Assembly (NCBI GenBank): GCA_036756425.1
Contig: DAIOLC010000024.1
Location: 1 to 28,952 of the forward strand
DNA from: UBA6115 sp012514225
GTDB taxonomy: Bacteria; Bacillota; Clostridia; Christensenellales; Aristaeellaceae
DNA: 28,952 bases
Direction of reading: 5' to 3'
Shown: one piece after another, positions 15,259-22,248 of the stretch
How positions within the stretch are numbered: position 1 is the first letter of the stretch
Layout of the letters: the number at the start of each line of letters is the position of its first letter
The notes under the pieces: generated by a model
Database searches by the model: none
What the model was told of the DNA's origin: nothing
Seen by the model: the letters and a program-made list of their open reading frames with translations, nothing else
Translations under genes and position numbers: made by a program

Positions 15259-17102
15259 TCCGGGCAAATCCCCTCAAACCGCCGGAGCCCGCACCCCTCG
15301 CAGCCGTCCCGGCAGTCCGGCGTGGTCTGGCCTTCCAGGGCGCGGCGAAACTCCAGCCTCAGGTAGGCCCGGGTCACGCCGATGTCGGCGAAGTCCCAGG
15401 GCAGCTGCTCGTCCTCCGGGCGCTCCCGCTGGGCGTAGAATGCCGGCGTCAGGCCGGCGGCTTCGAAGGCGTCCAGCCACTTCCGGTTGTCAAACTGCTC
15501 GCTCCACCCGTCCAGCACGCAGCCGGAGCGCCAGGCGGCCAGCAGCGCCCGGCCCAGGCGCCGGTCCCCGCGGGCGAAGCAGGCTTCCAGCACGCTCAAT
15601 TCCGGCTCGTGCCAGTTGAATTCGACGCCGCGGATGTTGAGCGCCTGGCGCAGCAGGGCCTGCTTGCGCTTGATCTCGGGCAGGCCGTCCTGGGGCGCCC
15701 ACTGGAAGGGGGTGAAGGGCTTGGGCACGAAGGTGGAGGCGCTGACGACCACCTTCAGCCCACGGGGCCGCTTCTCCCGGGGCAGGGCGTAGTAGCGGCC
15801 GACCACCTTTTTCGCCAGCTCCGCGATGCCCAGCAGGTCCTCGTCCGTCTCCGTGGGCAGGCCGATCATGAAGTACAGCTTCACGCCGCTCCACCCGGAC
15901 TCGAAGGCCTCCGTCACCGAGCGGAGCACGTCCTCCTCCGTCACGCCCTTGTTGATGACGTCGCGCAGCCGCTGGGTGCCCGCCTCCGGCGCCAGCGTCA
16001 GGCCGGATTTCTTGACCTGGGAACTCATCTCCAGCGTCTGCTTCAGCTCCCCGTCCACCCGGAGGCTGGGGAGGGACAGGGCGACGCGCCGGCTGGAAAA
16101 CCGTTCATCCAGCCCCCGGATGAGCGCCGGCAGCCGGGAATAGTCGCCCGTCGACAGGCTCGACAGGCTCATCTCCTCGTATCCGGTGGAGGCGACCAGC
16201 TTCTCCGCCAGCGCGAACAGCTTTTCGGGGCTTCGCTCCCTGACCGGCCTGTACAGCATGCCCGCCTGGCAGAAGCGGCAGCCGCGCGTGCAGCCGCGCA
16301 TGATTTCCAGCACGATGCGGTCATGCACCGCCTCGGTGAAGGGCAGGGGAATGGTTTCCGGGTAGGCCGCCAGGTCCAGGTCGGGCTCGATGCGCTTGCG
16401 GACGCGGGCGGGGACGCCGGCCCGAACGGGGGAAAAGGCAGCCAGCCGCCCGTCCCCGTGGTATTCCGGCGTATAAAAGCGCGGGACGTACACCCCTTCA
16501 ATCTGCGCCAGCGCCAGCAGGATGTCCTCCCTGTCGAGCCCGCGGCGCCGGCCGTCGCCGATGACGCGCAGCATCTCCAGGGTGGCGGTCTCCCCGTCCC
16601 CCATCAGGAAGGCGTCCACGAAGTCCGCCAACGGCTCGGGGTTGAAGGCGCAGGGGCCCCCGGCGATGACGACGGGCGCGTCCCGTCCCCTGTCCCTGCT
16701 TTCCACCGCGATGCCGCCCGCGTCCAGCATGGCCAGCACGTTGGTGTAGCTCATCTCGTACTGCAGCGTGAACCCCACCGCGTCGAACGCCGACAGCGGC
16801 GTGCGCGTCTCCAGGGAGAACAGGGGAATACCCTCCCTCTTCATGCCTTCCAGCATGTCCGTCCAGGGCATCATCACCCGCTCGCACACCAGGCCCTCCG
16901 CCCGGTTGACCGCGTCGTAGATGACCTTCATCCCCAGGTGGCTCATCGCCACCTCGTAGGTGTCGGGGAACGCGAAACAGAAGCGGGTCATGCCCGGCTT
17001 CCATTCCTTGTCCGCCTGGTTGACCTCGCCCCCCACGTAGCGGGCGGGGCGGGAAACGGTTTCAAGCAGCGCCTCCAGGCGCTCCTGCCAGTTCGTGTCC
17101 AA
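15255..17102 (-). CDS. TIGR03960 family radical SAM protein with B12-binding-like N-terminus
   Basis: About 615 residues. The N-terminal half (PDTYEVAMSHLGMKVIYD, GGPCAFNPEPLADFVDAF) resembles the cobalamin-binding-like domain of B12 radical SAM proteins. The radical SAM cluster motif is in MRGCTRGCRFCQAGMLYRP (C-x3-C-x2-C), followed by STGDYSRLP and LPSLRVD. The C-terminus holds a second cysteine group, CRDGCEGC and later CPE, possibly for another cluster. Function is unknown; the conserved link to RNase G suggests an RNA or tRNA substrate, which is inference. The start is TTG at 17102 because AAGGAGG lies 7 bases upstream (17110-17116). A frame reaching 17141 would place that site inside the gene. 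First gene of the operon ending at the ricA-like gene. Confidence 0.9.
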   Translation of the reverse strand: MDTNWQERLEALLETVSRPARYVGGEVNQADKEWKPGMTRFCFAFPDTYEVAMSHLGMKVIYDAVNRAEGLVCERVMMPWTDMLEGMKREGIPLFSLETRTPLSAFDAVGFTLQYEMSYTNVLAMLDAGGIAVESRDRGRDAPVVIAGGPCAFNPEPLADFVDAFLMGDGETATLEMLRVIGDGRRRGLDREDILLALAQIEGVYVPRFYTPEYHGDGRLAAFSPVRAGVPARVRKRIEPDLDLAAYPETIPLPFTEAVHDRIVLEIMRGCTRGCRFCQAGMLYRPVRERSPEKLFALAEKLVASTGYEEMSLSSLSTGDYSRLPALIRGLDERFSSRRVALSLPSLRVDGELKQTLEMSSQVKKSGLTLAPEAGTQRLRDVINKGVTEEDVLRSVTEAFESGWSGVKLYFMIGLPTETDEDLLGIAELAKKVVGRYYALPREKRPRGLKVVVSASTFVPKPFTPFQWAPQDGLPEIKRKQALLRQALNIRGVEFNWHEPELSVLEACFARGDRRLGRALLAAWRSGCVLDGWSEQFDNRKWLDAFEAAGLTPAFYAQRERPEDEQLPWDFADIGVTRAYLRLEFRRALEGQTTPDCRDGCEGCGLRRFEGICPE

Positions 17103-17131
17103 TCCGGGTCCTCCTTCGGTTTGCACGGCGG

Positions 17132-17160
17132 ATTTTACCACAGCCCCTCCCGCCTGTCAC
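17132..17160 (-). promoter_or_regulatory. Promoter for the radical SAM - miaB operon
   Basis: Minus strand: -35 GTGACA (17155-17160), exactly 17 bases, -10 TAAAAT (17132-17137) preceded by TGG, an extended -10. It is 30 bases from the TTG start at 17102. Confidence 0.65.
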
Positions 17161-17178
17161 CCGAAGCGCCCGCGCGGG

Positions 17179-17208
17179 TATAGTCCTGCGGGGGGAAACG
17201 GTTCCCCC
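17179..17208 (+). promoter_or_regulatory. Possible promoter and leader hairpin for the DJ-1/PfpI gene
   Basis: A TATAGT at 17179-17184 could be a -10 box for the plus-strand genes, but no good -35 was seen at the right distance. Just downstream, GGGGGAA (17191-17197) and TTCCCCC (17202-17208) form a 7-bp hairpin with a 4-base loop inside the predicted leader, ahead of the AAAGGAG ribosome-binding site. It could stabilise the mRNA. Confidence 0.35.
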
Positions 17209-17228
17209 GTGGACCGAAAGGAGACGGC

Positions 17229-17738
17229 ATGAAAAAGGCCCTGATTTTCATCGGCCCCCTCTTTGACGAGAAGGAGCTGGTCTATCCCTATTACCGCTTC
17301 CTGGAAGCCGGCTACCAGGTGGACGTCGCCGGGGCGGAGGCGGGGGAGTACAAGGGCAAAAGCGGCTTCGCCTTCCCGGCCAACCTGGCGTTCGCGCAGG
17401 CGCAGGCTGACGATTACGCGGTGCTCTTCATCCCGGGCGGCTATGCGCCGGACAAAATCCGCAGGGACGCGGACGCGCTCCGGCTGGCGCGGGAATTCCA
17501 CAGGGCCCAAAAGCCCGTCGGGATGATTTGCCACGCCGGCTGGGTCGGCGTCTCCGCCGGGCTTTTGAAGGGCGTCCGGCTGACCTCCGTAAACGCCATC
17601 CGGGACGACCTGGTCAACGCGGGCGCCGAATGGGTCGACGAGGAAGTGGTGGTTCACGGCGGCTTCGTCACCTCCCGCTCCCCGGACGACCTGCCGGCCT
17701 TCATGAAAGCGCTGCTGGCGCAAGCCGAAACGAAATAA
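17229..17738 (+). CDS. DJ-1/PfpI family protein
   Basis: A 169-residue class I glutamine amidotransferase-like protein of the DJ-1/PfpI/YhbO group, whose members include proposed glyoxalases, deglycases and chaperones. The nucleophile elbow is MICHAGW with Cys101 followed by His102. FIPGGYAPDKIR and the acidic DEKE (about 13-16) fit the conserved Glu and oxyanion region. NAIRDDLVNAGAEWVDEEVVV matches the family C-terminus. The start ATG has AAAGGAG upstream. It is followed after 43 bases by the HD-domain gene and is divergent from the radical SAM operon. The exact substrate cannot be told from sequence. Confidence 0.9.
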   Translation: MKKALIFIGPLFDEKELVYPYYRFLEAGYQVDVAGAEAGEYKGKSGFAFPANLAFAQAQADDYAVLFIPGGYAPDKIRRDADALRLAREFHRAQKPVGMICHAGWVGVSAGLLKGVRLTSVNAIRDDLVNAGAEWVDEEVVVHGGFVTSRSPDDLPAFMKALLAQAETK

Positions 17739-17781
17739 GGCGGATTGCCGGGCACCGGCCCGCCGTCAAAGGAGATTTCCC

Positions 17782-18441
17782 ATGACGCTGACCTTTGAGG
17801 ACGTCAAGCGCAACCCGGCCGTCCGCGCCTACATCCAGCGGGCGGACGATTCCCTGCTGGCGCTGGGGTACACCGAGCACAGCTTTGCCCACGTCACGCG
17901 GGTGGCGAAAACGGCCGCCGGCATCCTGCGCGATTTGGGGCACCCGGAGCGGGAGGCGGAGCTGGCCGCCATCGCCGGCTTCCTGCACGACATCGGCAAC
18001 GTCGTCAACCGCACCGGGCACGAGCGCTCCGGTGCCCTGATGGCCTTCGACCTGCTCTCCCGTCTAGAGGGCGATCCGGAGGATATCGCGGCCATCGTCA
18101 CCGCCATCGGAAACCATGACGAGGCCACCGCCTTTCCCGTCAATGACGTGGCCGCCGCCCTCATCCTGGGCGACAAGACCGACGTGCGCCGCACCCGGGT
18201 CCGGAACAAGGAGACCATCGCGCTGGACATCCACGACCGGGTCAACTACGCCGTCACCCGCTCGGAGGTGGAGGTGCCGGAGAACGACGCGCGCATCCTC
18301 CTCAACCTGACCATCGATACCGCCGTCAGCTCGGTGTCGGAGTATTTCGAGATTTTCCTGCGCATGCTGCTGTGCCGCCGGGCGGCGGAGCGGCTGGGCC
18401 GCCGCTTCGGCCTGGTCATCAACGGGCAGACCATGATGTAG
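17782..18441 (+). CDS. HD-domain phosphohydrolase-like protein
   Basis: A 219-residue HD-superfamily protein, expected to be a metal-dependent phosphohydrolase. Metal ligands are visible in order: His37 (EHSFAHVTRVA), His69-Asp70 (GFLHDIGN), His80 (TGHERSG), His112-Asp113 (GNHDE) and Asp131 (LGDKTDV), so the active site looks intact. The C-terminal third (about 160-219) forms a separate alpha/beta segment of unknown role. AAAGGAG precedes the ATG; the gene is probably co-transcribed with the DJ-1/PfpI gene. The substrate is unknown; nucleotides or signalling nucleotides are usual for the superfamily. Confidence 0.85.
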   Translation: MTLTFEDVKRNPAVRAYIQRADDSLLALGYTEHSFAHVTRVAKTAAGILRDLGHPEREAELAAIAGFLHDIGNVVNRTGHERSGALMAFDLLSRLEGDPEDIAAIVTAIGNHDEATAFPVNDVAAALILGDKTDVRRTRVRNKETIALDIHDRVNYAVTRSEVEVPENDARILLNLTIDTAVSSVSEYFEIFLRMLLCRRAAERLGRRFGLVINGQTMM

Positions 18442-18474
18442 GTTTCCGCCCGAAACCCAACCTGTAGGTTTTAC

Positions 18475-18504
18475 TTGCGCGGGACCCACAAGATGTGGTA
18501 TACC
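18475..18504 (+). promoter_or_regulatory. Possible promoter for the NrdD-like gene
   Basis: -35 TTGCGC (18475-18480), an 18-base spacer, -10 TATACC (18499-18504) preceded by TGG (extended -10). It is 29 bases upstream of the ATG at 18534, with AGGAGG at 18521-18526. No terminator was seen after the preceding HD gene, so read-through is also possible. Confidence 0.45.
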
Positions 18505-18533
18505 AAGGGCACTACAGCAGAGGAGGCCTTATC

Positions 18534-18806
18534 ATGTCCTGCACCATCCAAGTCAATAACGGCGCCCTCCCCCAGGAGGAGCTCAGCGCCTACCTCGCCC
18601 ATGCCAGGGAGCGGTACGGCCGCGAGCCCAAGCGCATGGACGTCACCGTGGACGGCGAGTATGTGGACATCGACTACACCTTCGACGCCCAACCCTTCGA
18701 GCGCATCCGCCGCATCACCGGCTACCTGGTGGGCACGCTGGACCGCTTCAACAACGGCAAGCGCGCCGAGGAGCACGACCGCGTCAAGCACCGCCTGGAC
18801 GCCTGA
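18534..18806 (+). CDS. Small stand-alone protein resembling the glycyl-radical C-terminus of class III ribonucleotide reductase (NrdD)
   Basis: A 90-residue protein. Its C-terminal half, RRITGYLVGTLDRF then NNGKRAEEHDRVKH (59-86), lines up with the C-terminal tail of anaerobic ribonucleotide reductase NrdD. There RVxGY carries the glycyl radical and an FNxGK...E...RVKH block follows. Gly63 here occupies the radical position. The large catalytic barrel of NrdD is missing, as are the four zinc-site cysteines that normally precede the loop. The N-terminal half (about 1-55) is a different sequence, predicted alpha plus beta (VDVTVDG-like strands). Short proteins of this kind are usually labelled anaerobic ribonucleoside-triphosphate reductase. 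A role as a replaceable radical domain, like GrcA/YfiD for pyruvate formate-lyase, is my inference. The start ATG has AGGAGG 7 bases upstream. Confidence 0.7.
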   Translation: MSCTIQVNNGALPQEELSAYLAHARERYGREPKRMDVTVDGEYVDIDYTFDAQPFERIRRITGYLVGTLDRFNNGKRAEEHDRVKHRLDA

Positions 18807-18905
18807 GTTCGCCGGCCTGTATCCGGCGGGGGAAAGCGGGTATAATCCTGTCACGCGGCGGAAGGCAAGCCCGCCGCCGGATTACGAGAGGGATGGAGAT
18901 CTGAA
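18807..18905 (+). promoter_or_regulatory. Intergenic region with perfect -10 and leader hairpin before the redoxin gene
   Basis: Contains a short GC stem (GCCGG / CCGGC, 18811-18827) without a T-tract, then a perfect TATAAT at 18841-18846 with a weak -35. A 7-bp hairpin (GCGGCGG 18855-18861 / CCGCCGC 18871-18877) follows in the predicted leader. The redoxin gene may thus have its own promoter. Confidence 0.4.
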
Positions 18906-19163
18906 ATGCCCAGAATGACCATGTACCATTTCGAGGGCTGCCCCGCCTGCGGCGACGCGAAGCGCTGGATGAACGAACTCACGAAGGAGCACCCGGAACT
19001 GCAAAAAGCCAACGTCGAGCTGGTGGACGTGTACAAGACCTCCAATTTCAGCCCCCCCGAGCCGTTCTACTACGTGCCGACCTTCTTCCTTGACGGGAGG
19101 AAGGTGCTGGAGGGCGCGGTCAGCAAGGAGAAGGTCGAGCGGCTGCTGCGCCAGGCGATGTAA
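18906..19163 (+). CDS. Glutaredoxin-like thioredoxin-fold protein (CPAC)
   Basis: An 85-residue thioredoxin-fold protein. The dithiol motif CPAC is at Cys12-Cys15 in YHFEGCPACGDAKRW, and the cis-proline loop is YYVPTFFLDGRKV. The length and layout fit glutaredoxin or NrdH-like redoxins rather than full thioredoxin (WCGPC). An insertion SNFSPPEPF before the cis-proline is unusual. It is cytoplasmic, with no signal sequence. It directly follows the NrdD-like small protein, and class III reductases of some bacteria take electrons from redoxins, so a functional link is plausible but unproven. GGAG lies upstream of the ATG. A terminator follows. Confidence 0.8.
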   Translation: MPRMTMYHFEGCPACGDAKRWMNELTKEHPELQKANVELVDVYKTSNFSPPEPFYYVPTFFLDGRKVLEGAVSKEKVERLLRQAM

Positions 19164-19180
19164 GCCGCCGGGCCGCGGAT

Positions 19181-19214
19181 ACCGGGCTGCCTTCCGGCGC
19201 CCGGTTTTCCTTTT
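19181..19214 (+). terminator. Intrinsic terminator after the redoxin gene
   Basis: Stem ACCGGGC (19181-19187) / GCCCGGT (19199-19205) with an inner GCC-TTCC-GGC stem and one bulged T, followed by the T-rich TTTTCCTTTT to 19214. Confidence 0.8.
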
Positions 19215-19268
19215 GCGCCGGCTTCGCCGCGCGTGTCAAAACCGGTCTTGAAGGCGGCCTCGCGTCCA

Positions 19269-19297
19269 TTGCCCTGCGGGGCCGCATGTCGTAGAAT
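19269..19297 (+). promoter_or_regulatory. Possible promoter for the PHP - DUF368 genes
   Basis: -35 TTGCCC (19269-19274), 17-base spacer, -10 TAGAAT (19292-19297). It predicts transcription from about 19304, just before the AAGGAGG at 19313-19319. This makes the upstream in-frame GTG codons unlikely as starts. Confidence 0.45.
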
Positions 19298-19328
19298 ACG
19301 GGCTGTGTCCGGAAGGAGGGGAATCCGC

Positions 19329-20126
19329 ATCCGAACCAACTACCACACCCACACCACCCGCTGCCTGCACGCCGAGGGGACGGACGAGGCCTACGTCCGC
19401 GCCGCGGATGCCGGCGGCTTCGGCGTCCTGGGCTTTTCCGACCATTCGCCCTGGCCCTACCGGGACGGGTTCGAGTCCGGCATCCGCATGCCCCTGTCCC
19501 AGTTGGGCGACTACGCCCGTTCCGTTCGTTCCCTTCGGGAGCAATACGCCGGCAAGGTGGACGTCCGCCTGGGGCTGGAGGCGGAATACTACCCGGAGTT
19601 CGAGGGCTGGCTGCGGGACGCCTGCCGGGAGCACGGCGTCTCCTTCCTGCTGTTTGGCAACCACTTCGACAACCCGGGGGAGGAGGGCTACTTCGGCTAC
19701 GCCTCCACCGTCTCCGACCTGCGCCGCTACGCCGCGCGGGCTGAGATGGGGCTGTCAAGCGGCCTGTTCGACTGCCTGGCCCACCCCGACCTGTTCATGC
19801 AGGGCTACGCGCGATTCGACGAAAACTGCCGCGCCGCCTCCCGCGACGTCTGCGCCGCGGCCAGGGCCTGCGGCGTGCCGCTGGAGTTCAACCTGTCCGG
19901 CTTTTACAACACCTGGCGGCGCGGGGCGGGTTACCCGGCGCCGGGGTTCTGGCAGGTCGCCGCAAAGGAAGGCGTCAGCGCCATCGTCGGCCTGGACGCG
20001 CACAAGCCGGCGCGCCTGGCGGAATGCGAGATTTACGACCTGGCCGTCCAGCACCTGGACGCGCTGGGCATCCCCCGTGTGGAACTGCTGCCGGCGCAGG
20101 CCGCGCGCCCGGCGTCCATCGCCTGA
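19329..20126 (+). CDS. PHP-domain histidinol-phosphatase-like protein, apparent ATC start
   Basis: A metal-dependent phosphoesterase of the PHP superfamily, about 265 residues, the size of HisJ/HisK histidinol phosphatases. Metal ligands are visible: His6 and His8 (NYHTHT), His14 (RCLHAEGT), FSDHSPW (Asp38, His39), LEAEYYPEF, FGNHFD, CLAHPDLF and GLDAHKP. Family members usually start M-x-R-x-NYHTHT, which places the initiator exactly at the ATC at 19329, with AAGGAGG 9 bases upstream. No ATG, GTG or TTG lies in frame after that site. The in-frame GTGs at 19233 and 19305 have no ribosome-binding site, and the second coincides with the predicted transcription start. Without other his genes nearby, histidine biosynthesis is possible but not shown. 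DUF368 gene follows after 39 bases. Confidence 0.85.
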   Translation: MRTNYHTHTTRCLHAEGTDEAYVRAADAGGFGVLGFSDHSPWPYRDGFESGIRMPLSQLGDYARSVRSLREQYAGKVDVRLGLEAEYYPEFEGWLRDACREHGVSFLLFGNHFDNPGEEGYFGYASTVSDLRRYAARAEMGLSSGLFDCLAHPDLFMQGYARFDENCRAASRDVCAAARACGVPLEFNLSGFYNTWRRGAGYPAPGFWQVAAKEGVSAIVGLDAHKPARLAECEIYDLAVQHLDALGIPRVELLPAQAARPASIA

Positions 20127-20165
20127 GCCGCCCGGGGTACAGACAGAAATCAAGGAGGTTCGCGC

Positions 20166-21056
20166 ATGAGCGACCAGCCGCAGCAGGGCCGGGAAAGCCC
20201 GCTTCTCTTCCTCTACCGGGTCATCCAGGGCGCGCTGATCGGCGGCGGCGCCATCCTGCCGGGCGTGTCCGGCGGCGTGCTGGCGGTGGTCTTTGGCATC
20301 TACCGGCCGATGATGGCCTTTCTGGCGCGCCCCCTCGTCACGTTCAAAACGCATTACCGGCTGTTCATCCCCGTCATCCTGGGCGTGGGCCTGGGCTTCT
20401 GGGGCTTCGCCAAGCTGGTGGCCTGGCTGTTCTCCGGCTCCTCGCCCATCCCCCTGGCCCTGTTCATCGGCCTCATCCTGGGCACCGTCCCGCTGCTGTA
20501 CCGCGCAGCCCAGAAGCCCAGGGACGGCGTCGCGCTCAGCGCGGGCGAGCGGCGGAGCAACCGCCTGGCCCTCGTCCTGGGCTTTGTCCTGCTGATGGCC
20601 TTCCTCTTCCTCATGTCCAGGGGCAGCGCGCAGGACCTGGAGCCTACCCTGCTCCTGAGCCTGGTCTCCGGCCTCATCTGGGGCTTCAGCCTGGTGGTGC
20701 CGGGCCTGTCCTCCTCCTCCATCCTGCTGTTTATGGGCATCTACACCAAGATTATGGCCGCGGTGAAGGATCTGGACTTCGCCGTCGTCATCCCCCTGCT
20801 GCTGGGCATCGCGGTGGTGGCCTTCGTCTTCGCGCGCTTTGTGGACCGTCTGTACGAGCGCCACTACGGCGTGACCAGCAACGCGGTGGTCGGGCTGGTG
20901 CTCGCCAGCACCCTGGCCATCGTTCTCTTCCCGCCGCCGGAATACCATATTGCCTCCGTCGGACAGGGCGTCCTCTGCGTGGCGGTCGCCGCCGCCGGTT
21001 TCGGCGCGGCGCACTTCCTGGGCGTCTGGGGGGAGAAAATCAAGCCCGCGGACTGA
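20166..21056 (+). CDS. DUF368 membrane protein, PopT-type undecaprenyl phosphate translocase
   Basis: A 296-residue polytopic membrane protein with about eight hydrophobic segments. Two related GxxPGxSSS-like motifs, ILPGVSGGVLA (about 35-45) and VVPGLSSSSIL (about 178-188), begin re-entrant-type segments and give the internal repeat typical of DUF368. Family members called PopT were reported to recycle undecaprenyl phosphate across the cytoplasmic membrane, in parallel with DedA-type UptA, so cell-envelope lipid carrier recycling is the likely role. A charged loop lies near residues 118-138. AAGGAGG lies 7 bases before the ATG. It is probably co-transcribed with the PHP gene and is followed by a terminator. 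Confidence 0.88.
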   Translation: MSDQPQQGRESPLLFLYRVIQGALIGGGAILPGVSGGVLAVVFGIYRPMMAFLARPLVTFKTHYRLFIPVILGVGLGFWGFAKLVAWLFSGSSPIPLALFIGLILGTVPLLYRAAQKPRDGVALSAGERRSNRLALVLGFVLLMAFLFLMSRGSAQDLEPTLLLSLVSGLIWGFSLVVPGLSSSSILLFMGIYTKIMAAVKDLDFAVVIPLLLGIAVVAFVFARFVDRLYERHYGVTSNAVVGLVLASTLAIVLFPPPEYHIASVGQGVLCVAVAAAGFGAAHFLGVWGEKIKPAD

Positions 21057-21101
21057 CCGCCCATCAAAACGGGTCCAGCCCGTCTCTCGCATGCCGTTTC
21101 A

Positions 21102-21120
21102 AGCCCGCGAGGGCTTTTTT
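21102..21120 (+). terminator. Intrinsic terminator after the DUF368 gene
   Basis: AGCCC-GCGA-GGGCT stem-loop followed by a run of T to 21120, 45 bases after the stop codon. Confidence 0.8.
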
Positions 21121-21134
21121 CATGCCGCCCCATG

Positions 21135-21163
21135 AAAAAACTACCGGGAGGTTTCCCTCCCGG
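21135..21163 (-). terminator. Intrinsic terminator after hflC
   Basis: Minus strand: an 8-bp perfect stem CCGGGAGG (21156-21163) / CCTCCCGG (21144-21151) with a GAAA loop, then TAG and a six-T run (21135-21140). It faces the DUF368 terminator, so the two convergent units are insulated. Confidence 0.92.
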
Positions 21164-21188
21164 CAGCGGAGTTGGTTCGTAAACTGTT

Positions 21189-22247
21189 TTACTGTTGCGG
21201 CGTCCCGAAGCCCCACTCCACCAGCTGCTTCCACAGCGGGTGCTCCTGGTTGAGGACGAGCAGGCTGTTCTTCTGGAAGCTGCCGCGCAGGGCCTGCAGG
21301 GAGCGCCAGAATTGGTAGAATACCGGGTCCTCCTTGTAGGCCTTGTTGTAGATGCCCATCACGGCGGCGTCAGCGCGCGCGCGCGTCTCGCCGGCCGTGC
21401 GCGTCGCGTCCGCCTCGATCCGGGCGGCCTTCAGGTCGGTGTCGGCGACCATCTTGCGGTAGGTTTCCTCGCCCTCGCTGCGCAGCTGCTGGGCGACCTT
21501 GGCGCGGTCGGCCTTCATCCGGTCGTAGGTCGTCTCGACGTTGGCCTGCGGCAGGATGGTGCGGTGCACCTGGATGTCGGTCACCTCGATGCCCCGGATG
21601 ACCATGTCGCGGTTGATGGTGTCCAGGCCGGCCTTCAGGGCGGCGTTGAGGGCTTCCTTGTTGGAAATGAAGTCCTCCGCCAGCAGGCGGTTGATGGCCT
21701 GCACGATGACGGGGTGGATGAGGTTGTCCAGCTGGTTTTCCGCGTTCATGGCGGAGCCCAGCTTTAGGCTGAACAGGGCGGGGTCGGCGATGCGCCACTG
21801 GGCGTAGGTGGTGATGTTGTACTGCTTCTTCTCGCTCGTGTTTACGGTCTCGGAGTTGGAGGTGTAGTTGAACAGCAGGGAGGGGAATTTGTCCACCTTG
21901 TCGACGAAGGGTACCTTGAAATGCAGCCCGCTGCCGCGCCTGATGGCGACCGCGCCGGAGCTGGTGATTTCGTCCTTCAACAGCGGCGCGAAGCGCTCGT
22001 GGAAGGTGTTTTTGTCGTCCAGGATGATGGACTTGATGACGCCGAAGCGGCTGACGACGGCCTGCTCCGCCTCGCCGACGATGAAGAAGGCCTCGTTGAG
22101 CAGGATGAGGGCGGCGATGATGACGACTGCCAGGATGACCAGCAGCCGGGTGTTTTTCCGGGCGAAGTCCCTGAGCATCTCGGCGGCCCTCCCCGTGCCT
22201 GCCGGCGGGCGGGGCGAGGTCCAGTTGCTGTTTGGGTTGTTCTGCAT
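21189..22247 (-). CDS. hflC: HflC family SPFH membrane protein
   Basis: A 352-residue SPFH/prohibitin protein. HflC pairs with HflK in a large membrane-anchored cage that surrounds and modulates the FtsH protease. A single N-terminal membrane segment (about 34-55, LLVILAVVIIAALILL) is followed by the SPFH domain (VGEAEQAVVSRFGVI, GLHFKVPFVDKVDKF) and the helical region with EVTDIQVHRTILPQ. A coiled-coil stretch (GEETYRKMVADTDLKAARIEAD) comes next, as in HflC. The N-terminal 25 residues are polar and proline-rich. It starts one base after the hflK stop codon, so translation is coupled. The ftsH gene is not in the window. Confidence 0.9.
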   Translation of the reverse strand: MQNNPNSNWTSPRPPAGTGRAAEMLRDFARKNTRLLVILAVVIIAALILLNEAFFIVGEAEQAVVSRFGVIKSIILDDKNTFHERFAPLLKDEITSSGAVAIRRGSGLHFKVPFVDKVDKFPSLLFNYTSNSETVNTSEKKQYNITTYAQWRIADPALFSLKLGSAMNAENQLDNLIHPVIVQAINRLLAEDFISNKEALNAALKAGLDTINRDMVIRGIEVTDIQVHRTILPQANVETTYDRMKADRAKVAQQLRSEGEETYRKMVADTDLKAARIEADATRTAGETRARADAAVMGIYNKAYKEDPVFYQFWRSLQALRGSFQKNSLLVLNQEHPLWKQLVEWGFGTPQQ

Positions 22248-22248
22248 C

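Noticed and set aside
17742..17772. GC-rich possible hairpin between the DJ-1/PfpI and HD genes as a terminator
   Set aside because: No T-tract follows and the stem is imperfect; the two genes look co-transcribed.
19233..19328. N-terminal extension of the PHP protein from GTG 19233 or GTG 19305
   Set aside because: Neither has a ribosome-binding site; the first lies upstream of the predicted promoter and the extension is Arg/Ala-rich without family resemblance.
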